In this document: positions 17,319-24,747 of the stretch, in pieces
How the letters are laid out: the number at the start of each line of letters is the position of its first letter
How positions within the stretch are numbered: position 1 is the first letter of the stretch
Source of the DNA: an uncultured Blautia sp.
Lineage (GTDB): Bacteria > Bacillota > Clostridia > Lachnospirales > Lachnospiraceae
Length of the DNA: 45,356 bases
Assembly (NCBI RefSeq): GCF_937880195.1
Contig: NZ_CALFLA010000085.1
Span: 1-45,356, forward strand
Reading direction: 5' to 3'
Translations under genes and position numbers: made by a program
Notes under the pieces: generated by a model
Seen by the model: only the letters and a program-made list of their open reading frames with translations
Database searches by the model: none
Told to the model about the DNA's origin: nothing

Positions 17319-18488
17319 ATGATTAAATTGCTGGCTTCATTGTTTATTAAAGACAGGGAAAATTATACTTCGCCTGCTGTCCGCCAGTCCTATGGAACTC
17401 TTTGCGGAGCGGTAGGGATCGGCTTGAATATCCTTCTTTTTCTTGGAAAATGGATCGCCGGTTTTTTAAGCGGATCTATTGCCATTACGGCAGACGCATT
17501 TAATAACCTGTCGGATGCAGGATCTTCTATTATCACTTTGATCGGATTTCAGATTTCAGGGCAAAGACCGGATTCAGAACATCCCTTTGGACATGGAAGA
17601 ATGGAATATATTTCCGGCTTTCTTGTTTCAGTGGCAATACTGATCATGGGATTTGAATTGGTAAAATCCTCAATAAATAAGCTGATCCATCCAGAGCCGG
17701 TGGAAAGCAGTCCGGTAATCATCGCTATTCTGGCAGCGTCCATTCTGGTAAAGGTCTATATGTTTTATTATAACCGTTCTGTGGGAAAGAAGATCGGAAG
17801 CGCAGCCATGAACGCTACGGCAATGGACAGCTTAAGCGATACAGTATCTACAGCTCTTGTACTGGGCGCAACCTTGATCAGTCAGTTTACCGGACTTCTT
17901 CTGGACGGCTGGTTTGGAATTTTGGTGGGACTGTTTATTCTTTATACAGGAGCCACAACCATAAAAGAAACTATGGATCTCCTTCTTGGACAGCCGCCAA
18001 AGCAGGAATTTATTGATGAAATAAGGGAGATTGTAACTTCTCATAAACTGGTTTATGGAATCCATGATCTGATCGTTCACGATTATGGTCCAGGCAGAGT
18101 GATGATCTCTCTTCATGCGGAGGTAGATGCAGACGGAGATATCCAGACAATCCATGAGCAGATCGACCATATTGAAAATGAGCTTCAGGAAAAGCTGCAC
18201 TGCTCCGCAACGATTCATATGGATCCTATTGTCACAGACGACAAAGAAGTTTTGGAAATGAAAGAAAAAGTTAAAGCCCTTGTGCTGGAAACGGATGATA
18301 CCTTCAGTATGCATGACTTCCGTATGGTAAAAGGACCTACAAGCACCAATCTGATCTTTGACGTATCTGTGCCAAGCGGATGCCAAAAGACAGATAACGA
18401 GATTTTGAATAGTCTGAAAGAAAAAATCCGGGAGCTGCCTGGAAGCATATATTTTCCTGTGATCCAGATCGATCACGAATATTACTGA
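17319..18488 (+). CDS. Cation diffusion facilitator family transporter
   Basis: A 389-residue metal-ion/proton antiporter of the CDF family. Six membrane segments are visible between about residues 25 and 215. The two metal-site motifs DAFNNLSD (in helix 2) and MDSLSDT (in helix 5) have the DxxxD pattern common in manganese, iron or zinc exporters of Firmicutes. The cytoplasmic C-terminal ferredoxin-like domain includes GIHDLIVHDYGPGR, with histidines that fit zinc binding. I start at the ATG at 17319 behind AAGAGGAGA; an in-frame ATG 15 codons upstream sits in the truA terminator. Which metal is carried is not determinable from sequence. Confidence 0.92.
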   Translation: MIKLLASLFIKDRENYTSPAVRQSYGTLCGAVGIGLNILLFLGKWIAGFLSGSIAITADAFNNLSDAGSSIITLIGFQISGQRPDSEHPFGHGRMEYISGFLVSVAILIMGFELVKSSINKLIHPEPVESSPVIIAILAASILVKVYMFYYNRSVGKKIGSAAMNATAMDSLSDTVSTALVLGATLISQFTGLLLDGWFGILVGLFILYTGATTIKETMDLLLGQPPKQEFIDEIREIVTSHKLVYGIHDLIVHDYGPGRVMISLHAEVDADGDIQTIHEQIDHIENELQEKLHCSATIHMDPIVTDDKEVLEMKEKVKALVLETDDTFSMHDFRMVKGPTSTNLIFDVSVPSGCQKTDNEILNSLKEKIRELPGSIYFPVIQIDHEYY

Positions 18489-18522
18489 TCCATAACAACA
18501 GCTTCCCGGAAAAAGAAACAGC

Positions 18523-19158
18523 TCAGAATTGTTTTATTAGCCTTTCCAAAAGGTCGTTCTGGAGATAATAGGTGGTTTCAAAATGGAGAAATCTCATGGA
18601 ATTTTCATCCCAGAGAAACATGAGCTTTGGAGGAAATTCTTCATCCCCTTCCCAGAACTGGAGAAGAACCGGGAAAAAAGGCGTTGCCGGAACCTGACAG
18701 GTGACGTCGGCGCCTGCCAGAGATTTTTTCAGGATGCCTCCAAGGTTTTTGCAGGCAATTTTCAGCTTTTCTGGCTGATCCTGAAAAAGGTCTGTATATT
18801 TTTTTGAAAATATGGAGGCGTCAGGCCCTCCAACAACTGCAAATTTACTAACAGGACACCAGCTTCCGGATAATCCGGGAGCTGTTTTTTCTTTTGGGTA
18901 GCATAAAAGGTCGTAAATTGTCATTACTGTATTGAAGGAACGACATTCGCTCCAGATATTTTCTGTAAGAGCTTCTTCAATACGCCCTGTTTTTCGGCAG
19001 ATCCGGCAGGGTGTATTCATGTAAGTAAGATAAATCCAGGCTTCATCAGCAGCAAGTCCAAAACGTCGGATCAGCATTTCCTGGTCGTAGTCCAGAAATA
19101 TTTTTTTGCCGATATCTACCTGAAGATCATAATTTGAAATGATTTTTTTATGCTCCAA
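18523..19158 (-). CDS. DUF3786-like protein
   Basis: A 211-residue soluble protein that resembles the DUF3786 family of anaerobes (blocks CPVSKFAVVGG and FWEGDEEFPPKLMFLWDENS). The function is unknown. Five cysteines (51, 54, 72, 86 and 101, counting from the start below), including the pair CRIC, could bind a metal or cluster. I place the start at TTG 19158, six bases after a perfect AGGAGG. The longer frame beginning at ATG 19239 is excluded because that ATG lies upstream of the promoter at 19195-19223. The gene is convergent with the cation transporter, 34 bases away, and no terminator is seen between them. Confidence 0.8.
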   Translation of the reverse strand: MEHKKIISNYDLQVDIGKKIFLDYDQEMLIRRFGLAADEAWIYLTYMNTPCRICRKTGRIEEALTENIWSECRSFNTVMTIYDLLCYPKEKTAPGLSGSWCPVSKFAVVGGPDASIFSKKYTDLFQDQPEKLKIACKNLGGILKKSLAGADVTCQVPATPFFPVLLQFWEGDEEFPPKLMFLWDENSMRFLHFETTYYLQNDLLERLIKQF

Positions 19159-19194
19159 GATAAGCCTCCTTTGTCTGTATGGATATTTGAATCT

Positions 19195-19223
19195 ATTATA
19201 ACGGTGGAAAAAGAACAGGTCAA
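19195..19223 (-). promoter_or_regulatory. Promoter of the DUF3786-like gene
   Basis: On the minus strand TTGACC (19223-19218) and TATAAT (19200-19195) are 17 bases apart, a near-consensus sigma-A promoter. Transcription would begin near 19188, about 30 bases before the TTG start, which supports that start. Confidence 0.75.
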
Positions 19224-19259
19224 TGAAGGGCAGAAGCAAAAAAATATGAAAAAAATGAT

Positions 19260-19277
19260 TTCCTTATAAATTCCTTA
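19260..19277 (+). promoter_or_regulatory. Phased direct repeat, candidate response-regulator site
   Basis: TTCCTTA occurs twice (19260-19266 and 19271-19277), start to start 11 bases apart, which is one helical turn and the usual spacing for OmpR-type regulators. It lies four bases upstream of TTGCCT (19281-19286), a possible -35 that lacks a good -10 at normal spacing, as expected for an activator-dependent promoter. The operon it precedes encodes an OmpR-type regulator. Confidence 0.45.
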
Positions 19278-19326
19278 GAATTGCCTCTTATTCTGTAAAT
19301 GTAAAAGGAAAACAATCACCGGAATA

Positions 19327-19352
19327 CTTTTTCATAAGTCTTATGAGAAAAG
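19327..19352 (+). other. Imperfect palindrome in the leader of the peptide-immunity operon
   Basis: CTTTTTCATAAG (19327-19338) faces CTTATGAGAAAAG (19340-19352), an inverted repeat with one inserted base. It sits about 30 bases before the ATG of the ATPase gene. It could be a regulator site or an RNA hairpin; there is no T-run after it. Confidence 0.4.
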
Positions 19353-19380
19353 ACAGCCGGAATTTTCAGAGGAGGCAAAA

Positions 19381-20085
19381 ATGAGCCAGAATATTATTGA
19401 GATCAAAAATCTTGAAAAATCTTTTAAACATCACAAAGTAATCCGCAACATATCCATGTCTGTGCCTGAGGGCAGCGTATACGGCCTTCTGGGACCAAAC
19501 GGCGCAGGGAAATCCACGATCTTAAAAATGCTTACAGGGCTTCTTCGTCCTGACAGCGGCAGGATTCTTTTTTGCGGAACGCCCTGGACCAGAAAGAATC
19601 TGGAAGAAACAGGAAGTCTGATAGAAACCCCTCCTGTTTATGAGAACCTTTCTGCCTGGGAAAATCTGAAAGTAAGGGCGCTGATCCTGGGAGAAACAGA
19701 AGAAAGGATAAAGGAAGTTCTGGAAATGGTAAATCTTACAGATACAGGAAAGAAGCCTGCAGGAAAGTTTTCTCTGGGAATGAAGCAGAGACTTGGGATC
19801 GCCATTGCCCTTTTGGGACACCCCAGGCTTCTGATCCTGGATGAACCTGTCAACGGGCTGGATCCTCTGGGAATACAGGAGATCCGCGGCCTGATCCGCA
19901 GCTTTGCAGACCAGGGAATGACCGTGATGATATCCAGTCATATTTTAAGCGAGATCCAGCAGACGGCAGATCATATCGGAATCCTGGTAAATGGAAAAAT
20001 GGGATATGAGGGGCCTGTAACAGAGGATATGAATCTGGAAAGCCTTTTTATGAAAATTGCAGCAGCAGAAAGAGAGGTGGGATAA
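19381..20085 (+). CDS. Lantibiotic-protection-type ABC transporter ATPase
   Basis: A 234-residue ATPase of the bacitracin/lantibiotic immunity class (BcrA/SpaF/CprA-like). Walker A GPNGAGKS, the Q-loop region GSLIETPPVYENLSAWEN (the E-containing Q-loop variant is typical of this class), signature FSLGMKQRLGIA and Walker B LLILDEPVNGLDP are present. It is followed without a gap by two related permeases and then by a two-component pair. The class expels lantibiotics and other cationic peptides from the membrane. GGAGG precedes the ATG. Confidence 0.9.
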   Translation: MSQNIIEIKNLEKSFKHHKVIRNISMSVPEGSVYGLLGPNGAGKSTILKMLTGLLRPDSGRILFCGTPWTRKNLEETGSLIETPPVYENLSAWENLKVRALILGETEERIKEVLEMVNLTDTGKKPAGKFSLGMKQRLGIAIALLGHPRLLILDEPVNGLDPLGIQEIRGLIRSFADQGMTVMISSHILSEIQQTADHIGILVNGKMGYEGPVTEDMNLESLFMKIAAAEREVG

Positions 20086-20853
20086 ATGGGGGCTTACTTT
20101 CAGGCAGAAAAACTAAAAAACAGACATACTTTTTTATGGGGACTTACCATATTGATGCCTTTGGTCTGCAGCTTTTTATCAGCTCAGCTTACTCATCGCT
20201 ATTTTGCCATGGACGGCTATAACTGGTGGTATATGATGATAATGCCCGGTTTTCTCACCATCACCTGCGGTCTGGTTGGAGGAAAAGACCTGAAAAAACA
20301 GAACAGGACCATAGGCTCTCTTCCTGCTGACATGGGAAAAATATGGGATGCAAAGGTACTTTTGTGCGCAGTGGCAAGCGGTATGGCAACTCTTGCTCTT
20401 ACAGCATTTGTGTTCTTTGGAACCCTGCTTCTGAAAGATGGTCTTCACATGGTTTTTATTAATCCTCCCTCTTTTGGAAACCAGATCCTGGCTGCAGTTC
20501 TGATCTGGATCACGTCTCTCTGGCAGCTTCCTTTCTGCCTTTTTCTGACCCAGAAAACAGGAGTTTTGCCAGCCGCAGTCCTGAATCTGGCTGCAGGTCA
20601 GATTGTGGGCCCGCTTGCTTCGCTGAAAGTCTGGTTTTTTTTGATCCCTTATGGGATTACTCCAAGAGTGATGTGTCCGGTTATAAAAACCCTTCCTAAC
20701 GGACTTGTGGCAGAACCGGGACAGCTGACTTATACAGACGCTCTTATGAATCCTTTTATGGCAGTGGCAGGAGCGGCAGTCTCTCTTTTGTGGTTTGTTT
20801 TGATCTGGTATTTGGGAAGAAAATGGTATAGAAAGAAGGTAGAATTGGGATGA
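20086..20853 (+). CDS. Lantibiotic-protection-type ABC permease, first subunit (MutE/EpiE-like)
   Basis: A 255-residue membrane protein with about six hydrophobic segments (near 18-36, 48-62, 85-110, 130-150, 155-190 and 225-245). The N-terminus with AEKLKNRHTFLWGLTILMPL is characteristic of MutE/SpaE-type permeases. Its ATG directly abuts the ATPase stop codon and its own stop overlaps the next start as ATGA, so the two permeases and the ATPase form one transporter. Which peptide it handles cannot be read from sequence. Confidence 0.85.
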   Translation: MGAYFQAEKLKNRHTFLWGLTILMPLVCSFLSAQLTHRYFAMDGYNWWYMMIMPGFLTITCGLVGGKDLKKQNRTIGSLPADMGKIWDAKVLLCAVASGMATLALTAFVFFGTLLLKDGLHMVFINPPSFGNQILAAVLIWITSLWQLPFCLFLTQKTGVLPAAVLNLAAGQIVGPLASLKVWFFLIPYGITPRVMCPVIKTLPNGLVAEPGQLTYTDALMNPFMAVAGAAVSLLWFVLIWYLGRKWYRKKVELG

Positions 20854-21587
20854 AAAAATTAAAGGCGGAATTTATAAAGATACGTCATAGTTTTTTGTTT
20901 CCTGTACATTTACTGGTTCCGGTTATATCCTGCGGTGTTTTTCTGGCCTGGACAAGGATCAGCGCCCAGCTTCAGTTTTCTGCTTATGTGCAGGCTATTG
21001 GCGCCGCATTTCCGGTTCTTGCGTCTGTGATCTGTGCCGGCAGTGTGGATCTGGAGCTTCCAGGACATTTTCAGGGAATGCTTATGATTCCGGGTAAAAG
21101 AGAGGGAACCCTATTAGCGAAGCTGGGGGCGTTGGAGCTTATGGCTTTTCTGGCTGTGATGGGCGCCATGCTCCTTTATGGAGGGGGAAACTGGATCTTT
21201 CTTAAGAACAGAGAAATTCCCTTTTCTGTTTTTATTCAGACAGGGGGTTTGTTGTGGTTGGGCAGTATTCCTCTGTATCTGGAACATTTATTTTTAAACC
21301 TTTGTTTTTCAAAGGCTGTGTCTCTGGCATTTTCCATAGGGCAGACATTGCTCAGCGCACTTTTTCTTACAGGACTTGGGGATGGAAGATGGCAGTACGT
21401 TCCCGGAAGCTGGTCGGCAAGAGGAGCGTCTTTGTATCTGGCGGAAAAATTTCAAAGAAGGGCAGATCTTGGAAGACCCTTGGTATCCTCTGGGGAGATT
21501 TTAACCTGCGTCTTGCTGGGAATGATACTTTGTGCCATAATCTTTTTATGGTTTCATTTTTATGAGGGAAGAGCGCAGAACGATTAG
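20850..21587 (+). CDS. Lantibiotic-protection-type ABC permease, second subunit (MutG/SpaG-like)
   Basis: A 245-residue membrane protein, about six hydrophobic segments, paired with the preceding permease. It begins MKKLKAEFIKIRHSFLFPVH, the typical N-terminus of this permease family, and includes GSVDLELPGHFQGML followed by GKREGTLLAKLGALE. Translationally coupled to the first permease through ATGA. It ends 11 bases before the response regulator. Confidence 0.85.
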   Translation: MKKLKAEFIKIRHSFLFPVHLLVPVISCGVFLAWTRISAQLQFSAYVQAIGAAFPVLASVICAGSVDLELPGHFQGMLMIPGKREGTLLAKLGALELMAFLAVMGAMLLYGGGNWIFLKNREIPFSVFIQTGGLLWLGSIPLYLEHLFLNLCFSKAVSLAFSIGQTLLSALFLTGLGDGRWQYVPGSWSARGASLYLAEKFQRRADLGRPLVSSGEILTCVLLGMILCAIIFLWFHFYEGRAQND

Positions 21588-21598
21588 GAGGAAACGGA

Positions 21599-22258
21599 AT
21601 GGACAGGATTCTGGCTGTTGATGATGATAAGGGTATTCTTGAAGTAATACGAAGGGCGCTGGAAAAGGAGGGATATCTGGTAGATACTTTGACAGACCCC
21701 AAGGAGCTGAATGAAGAAATGCTGAGCTGTTATCAGCTGATTCTTTTGGATATTATGATGCCTGGAACAGACGGATTCAGCCTGTGCAGGAAAATCCGGG
21801 ATCAGGTGGACTGCCCGATTCTGTTTGTAACAGCAAAAACAGAGGAGGCGGATCTGATCACAGGCCTTGGGATCGGGGCAGACGATTACATCAAAAAACC
21901 CTTTGGGATAGGGGAACTGAGAGCAAGAGTAGCGGCTCACCTTCGCAGAGAAGGAAGAGAAAAGAAGCACAGGGTCACTTTGGGAGAACTGGAATTTTCC
22001 CTGGAGTCCCGGCAGGTTTATCATCAGGGAGAAGAAATTCCCCTGACAAAAAGTGAGTATGGGATCTGTGAATATCTTGCGCTGAACCGGGGACAGGTGT
22101 TTTCAAAAGAAAGAATCTATGAGCATGTTTTCGGATATGACGGAGAGAGTGACAGCTCTGCAATTACAGAACATATCAAAAATATCAGAGCAAAGCTTTT
22201 AAAAGCAGGAGTTTCGCCTGTGGAAACAGTTTGGGGGATTGGATATAAATGGAAATAA
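21599..22258 (+). CDS. OmpR-family response regulator
   Basis: A 219-residue two-component regulator. The receiver domain (1-115) has the acidic cluster VDDD (7-10), phospho-acceptor D51 in LLDIMMPG, T78 in FVTAK and K100 in DDYIKKPFG. The winged-helix effector domain (about 125-219) ends VETVWGIGYKWK as usual. It overlaps the kinase gene by ten bases and sits behind the peptide transporter genes, so it probably drives that operon in response to an antimicrobial peptide. GGAGG precedes the ATG. Confidence 0.95.
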   Translation: MDRILAVDDDKGILEVIRRALEKEGYLVDTLTDPKELNEEMLSCYQLILLDIMMPGTDGFSLCRKIRDQVDCPILFVTAKTEEADLITGLGIGADDYIKKPFGIGELRARVAAHLRREGREKKHRVTLGELEFSLESRQVYHQGEEIPLTKSEYGICEYLALNRGQVFSKERIYEHVFGYDGESDSSAITEHIKNIRAKLLKAGVSPVETVWGIGYKWK

Positions 22259-23664
22259 AAAATAAAAAAAAGAAGACGCTGACAGGAATATTTGCCGGAT
22301 ATATTTTAAGCTTTGTTATGCTGACGATTGTCTGGGCGTTTTTTTGTTTTATTTTAATGTTTGCTGTGATCCTTACATCGGGGCTGGGGCTTCTTCCTGC
22401 AAATTATGGAGAACTGGTATTAGAAAAAAACAATGAGGCGATCAAGGAATCAGAAAAGGTGGGAGAAGAATTAATTCCCTCTGGAAGTCAGTTTGGCATA
22501 TTTGACCAGGATGGTACATTTTTGTATGGCAGCTTTGATAAGAAAGACCAGGAAACTGCATGGCAGAACTATCAGAAAGATAACCAGTATGCAAGAGGAA
22601 AAGGATATTATCATTTTTTTCAGAGAAAGAATGGAGAAATCTGTATTGTTAAGTACTACATTGAAGTACGCTATGCTAATGAAAAGTTAAATGATATTCT
22701 TCCTCCTGCGGAAAAGCTGACCAGCTGGTTAATGGCAGGCCTTTTTACAATACTGACTGTTTTAAGTGGCCTTATCCTTTCCAGACATTTTGCCAAAAGA
22801 ATGAAAAAAGAGCTTGCAGGGCTTGCTCAGGTAACAGAAAAAATTGCCTGTAATGATCTTGACTTTGAAGTTCAGTCTTCCAATATCAGGGAAATGGAAG
22901 ACAGCATGCGTTCTTTGGAAAAAATGAAGGATGCACTGAAAATATCCCTTCAGCAGCAGTGGGAGGCAGAGCAGTCAAGAAATCGTCAATTATCAGCCCT
23001 TGCCCATGATATTAAGACTCCTCTCACTGTGATAAGAGGAAATGCAGAGCTCCTGACAGAGGGAGAGCTTTGTTCGGAGGATCTTTTCTGTGTGCAGGAG
23101 ATTTTAAAAAACGCCCGGGATATAGAACAATATCTGGATTCTATGCGCCAGGTCTTAAAGGGACAGAAGAACAGGACAGAACAGGAAAGGGTTTCCTGCT
23201 CTGATCTTGCCTGGGAGTTTAAGGAGGCTGCCTGCCGTCTGGGCGAAGTTAAACGGATTCCTGTATTTCTGGAAACAGAAGAAGGAGAACATGAGGGAGA
23301 GATCCTCTGCAGCAGGACAGAGCTTCTTCGAGCCTGGAAAAATATTGTAAGCAACGGGCTGGAGCATACCAGTCCAGGGAAAGGAATCCGAATAGAAATC
23401 TGCGAAAAGGTTTTGGAGGATCCTTATCTTGTAGTTTCTGTAAGAGATTATGGCCAGGGTTTTTCAAAAGAGGCGCTGATTCATGGAGCAGAGGCTTTTT
23501 TCAGCGGGGATGAAAGCCGTCATGATCGGAAACATCAGGGGCTGGGTCTTTCTATTGCAGAGAATTTTATGAAGAACCAGGGTGGATTTTTGGAGTATAA
23601 AAATGTGGAGAAAGAATGTGGGGCTCTGGTATCTTTGTGGATAAAAAAGTACACAAAACAATAA
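22249..23664 (+). CDS. Sensor histidine kinase
   Basis: A 471-residue membrane kinase. Two membrane segments (about 13-43 and 160-180) flank an extracellular sensor region of about 115 residues, which is larger than the loop of intramembrane-sensing BceS kinases and more like NisK/CprK kinases. HAMP follows (about 180-232), then the phospho-acceptor H253 in LAHDIKTPLTVIRG, the N-box NIVSNGLEHT, and the G-boxes DYGQGF and HQGLGLSIAENF. Its start lies inside the response-regulator gene. It most likely senses a cationic peptide and phosphorylates the adjacent regulator. Confidence 0.93.
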   Translation: MEIKNKKKKTLTGIFAGYILSFVMLTIVWAFFCFILMFAVILTSGLGLLPANYGELVLEKNNEAIKESEKVGEELIPSGSQFGIFDQDGTFLYGSFDKKDQETAWQNYQKDNQYARGKGYYHFFQRKNGEICIVKYYIEVRYANEKLNDILPPAEKLTSWLMAGLFTILTVLSGLILSRHFAKRMKKELAGLAQVTEKIACNDLDFEVQSSNIREMEDSMRSLEKMKDALKISLQQQWEAEQSRNRQLSALAHDIKTPLTVIRGNAELLTEGELCSEDLFCVQEILKNARDIEQYLDSMRQVLKGQKNRTEQERVSCSDLAWEFKEAACRLGEVKRIPVFLETEEGEHEGEILCSRTELLRAWKNIVSNGLEHTSPGKGIRIEICEKVLEDPYLVVSVRDYGQGFSKEALIHGAEAFFSGDESRHDRKHQGLGLSIAENFMKNQGGFLEYKNVEKECGALVSLWIKKYTKQ

Positions 23665-23762
23665 TTCGAATATAATATACAATTGAGATAAATATGAAAT
23701 ATTGTACAAGATGTTTGTGCGAAGATATATAAATTTGGTTAATCTTTTTTGGGAGACAGGAC

Positions 23763-23768
23763 TATAAT
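23763..23768 (+). promoter_or_regulatory. Possible -10 of the L25 promoter
   Basis: TATAAT stands about 95 bases before the L25 ATG. No convincing -35 is found at the right distance (TAATCT at 23740-23745 is weak). The 197-base gap after the kinase gene is AT-rich and otherwise holds nothing I can name. Confidence 0.35.
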
Positions 23769-23861
23769 AGAACATGTAAAAAGTAAATATTACTTAACAA
23801 AACCTGCTTTTTTATAAAGTTGAAGGCTGCTAAGCAATCAGATTTTTGGAGGAAAAGATAA

Positions 23862-24452
23862 ATGAATACTTTAAAAGCTGAAAAGCGAAGCATGGATGTC
23901 AAAGCCAAAAGATTAAGAAGAGAAGGATATGTAACAGGAAATCTGTTCGGACGTGAGATTCATGGTTCCATTCCTGTAAAAATGCAGAGAGTGGATGTAG
24001 AACGTCTTTTGAAAACAGATAACAAGGGAAGTCAGATCCTGATGGATGTAGAAGGGCAGAAGTTTGATGTTCTGATTAAGGAGGTTGATTTTAATCCTCT
24101 TGCAGGCAGAGTAGATGAAATAGATTTTCAGGCCCTTGTAAGTAATGAAAAAGTACATTCTGTAGCGGAAGTTGTGATTGTAAATCATGATAAGCTCCAG
24201 GCAGGCGTGCTGCAGGAAAATCTGACTGAAATTTCATATACCGCATATCCGTCTGCATTAGTAGATAAGGTTAAGGTCGATGTAGGACAGATGAAGATCG
24301 GAGATACTATTTGTGTAAAGGATCTGCCGATTGCAGCCGATAAGGATATTGATCTAAAAACAGATCCAGACGCAGTTGTGGTTATGCTGACCGCTGTTCA
24401 CAGTAAAGGAGTACCTGAGCCAGAGATAGAAGCAACAACTGCTGAAGAATAA
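23862..24452 (+). CDS. rplY: 50S ribosomal protein L25 / general stress protein Ctc
   Basis: A 196-residue protein of the long (TL5/Ctc) form of L25, which binds 5S rRNA. The N-terminal L25 beta-barrel covers about 1-92 (MNTLKAEKRSMDVKAKRLRR; RVDEIDFQAL) and the C-terminal TL5 domain about 95-190 (IGDTICVKDLPIAADKDI). A TTGGAGGAAAAG ribosome site precedes the ATG. It is a single-gene unit with its own terminator. In Bacillus the homologue is stress-induced; no stress promoter is evident here. Confidence 0.93.
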   Translation: MNTLKAEKRSMDVKAKRLRREGYVTGNLFGREIHGSIPVKMQRVDVERLLKTDNKGSQILMDVEGQKFDVLIKEVDFNPLAGRVDEIDFQALVSNEKVHSVAEVVIVNHDKLQAGVLQENLTEISYTAYPSALVDKVKVDVGQMKIGDTICVKDLPIAADKDIDLKTDPDAVVVMLTAVHSKGVPEPEIEATTAEE

Positions 24453-24477
24453 TAAAACTCATTATAGAATGATCCAT

Positions 24478-24508
24478 AAAAAAGGAGCTCTTCGGAGCTT
24501 CTTTTTTA
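24478..24508 (+). terminator. Intrinsic terminator of rplY
   Basis: A stem with the arms AAAAAAGGAGCTC and GAGCTTCTTTTTT, closed by a TTCG tetraloop (24491-24494) and ending in a T-run. A textbook terminator. Confidence 0.92.
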
Positions 24509-24590
24509 TGTAATAGAAAACACTGGGTTTTTGTTCGGTTTTAAAAATGAAACAAATGAAAAAATTTCAGAAAATATATGCGTAAAATAG

Positions 24591-24619
24591 TTATAACTGT
24601 CAAAAATAGACAGTTATAA
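24591..24619. promoter_or_regulatory. Perfect 11-bp inverted repeat upstream of the sugar operon
   Basis: TTATAACTGTC (24591-24601) and GACAGTTATAA (24609-24619) are exact inverse copies around AAAAATA. No T-run follows. It lies about 43 bases upstream of the operon -35 box, a position suited to an activator or a distal operator. Its sequence lacks the central CG typical of LacI-family sites, so binding by the LacI regulator of this operon is uncertain. Confidence 0.5.
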
Positions 24620-24661
24620 TATTGCAAAACATAGAATATAGGCACAGAGTGCACAAATATA

Positions 24662-24690
24662 TTGACTGCAAAAATGAAAAATGATATGTT
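24662..24690 (+). promoter_or_regulatory. Promoter of the sugar operon
   Basis: TTGACT (24662-24667) and TATGTT (24685-24690) are 17 bases apart and TGA precedes the -10. The leader to the first gene is about 50 bases and very A-rich. Confidence 0.6.
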
Positions 24691-24747
24691 TTATTTGAAA
24701 AATGAAAGGAAAAGTGAAAAATAATTAAAAAGAAAGGATGGGTGATA

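Noticed and set aside
19156..19239. ATG at 19239 as start of the DUF3786-like gene
   Set aside because: It lies upstream of the gene's own -35/-10 boxes, and the TTG at 19158 has a perfect AGGAGG.
19159..19380. Small lantibiotic precursor gene next to the immunity operon
   Set aside because: I found no short frame with a leader-like start, ribosome site and cysteine/serine/threonine-rich core here or in 23665-23861.
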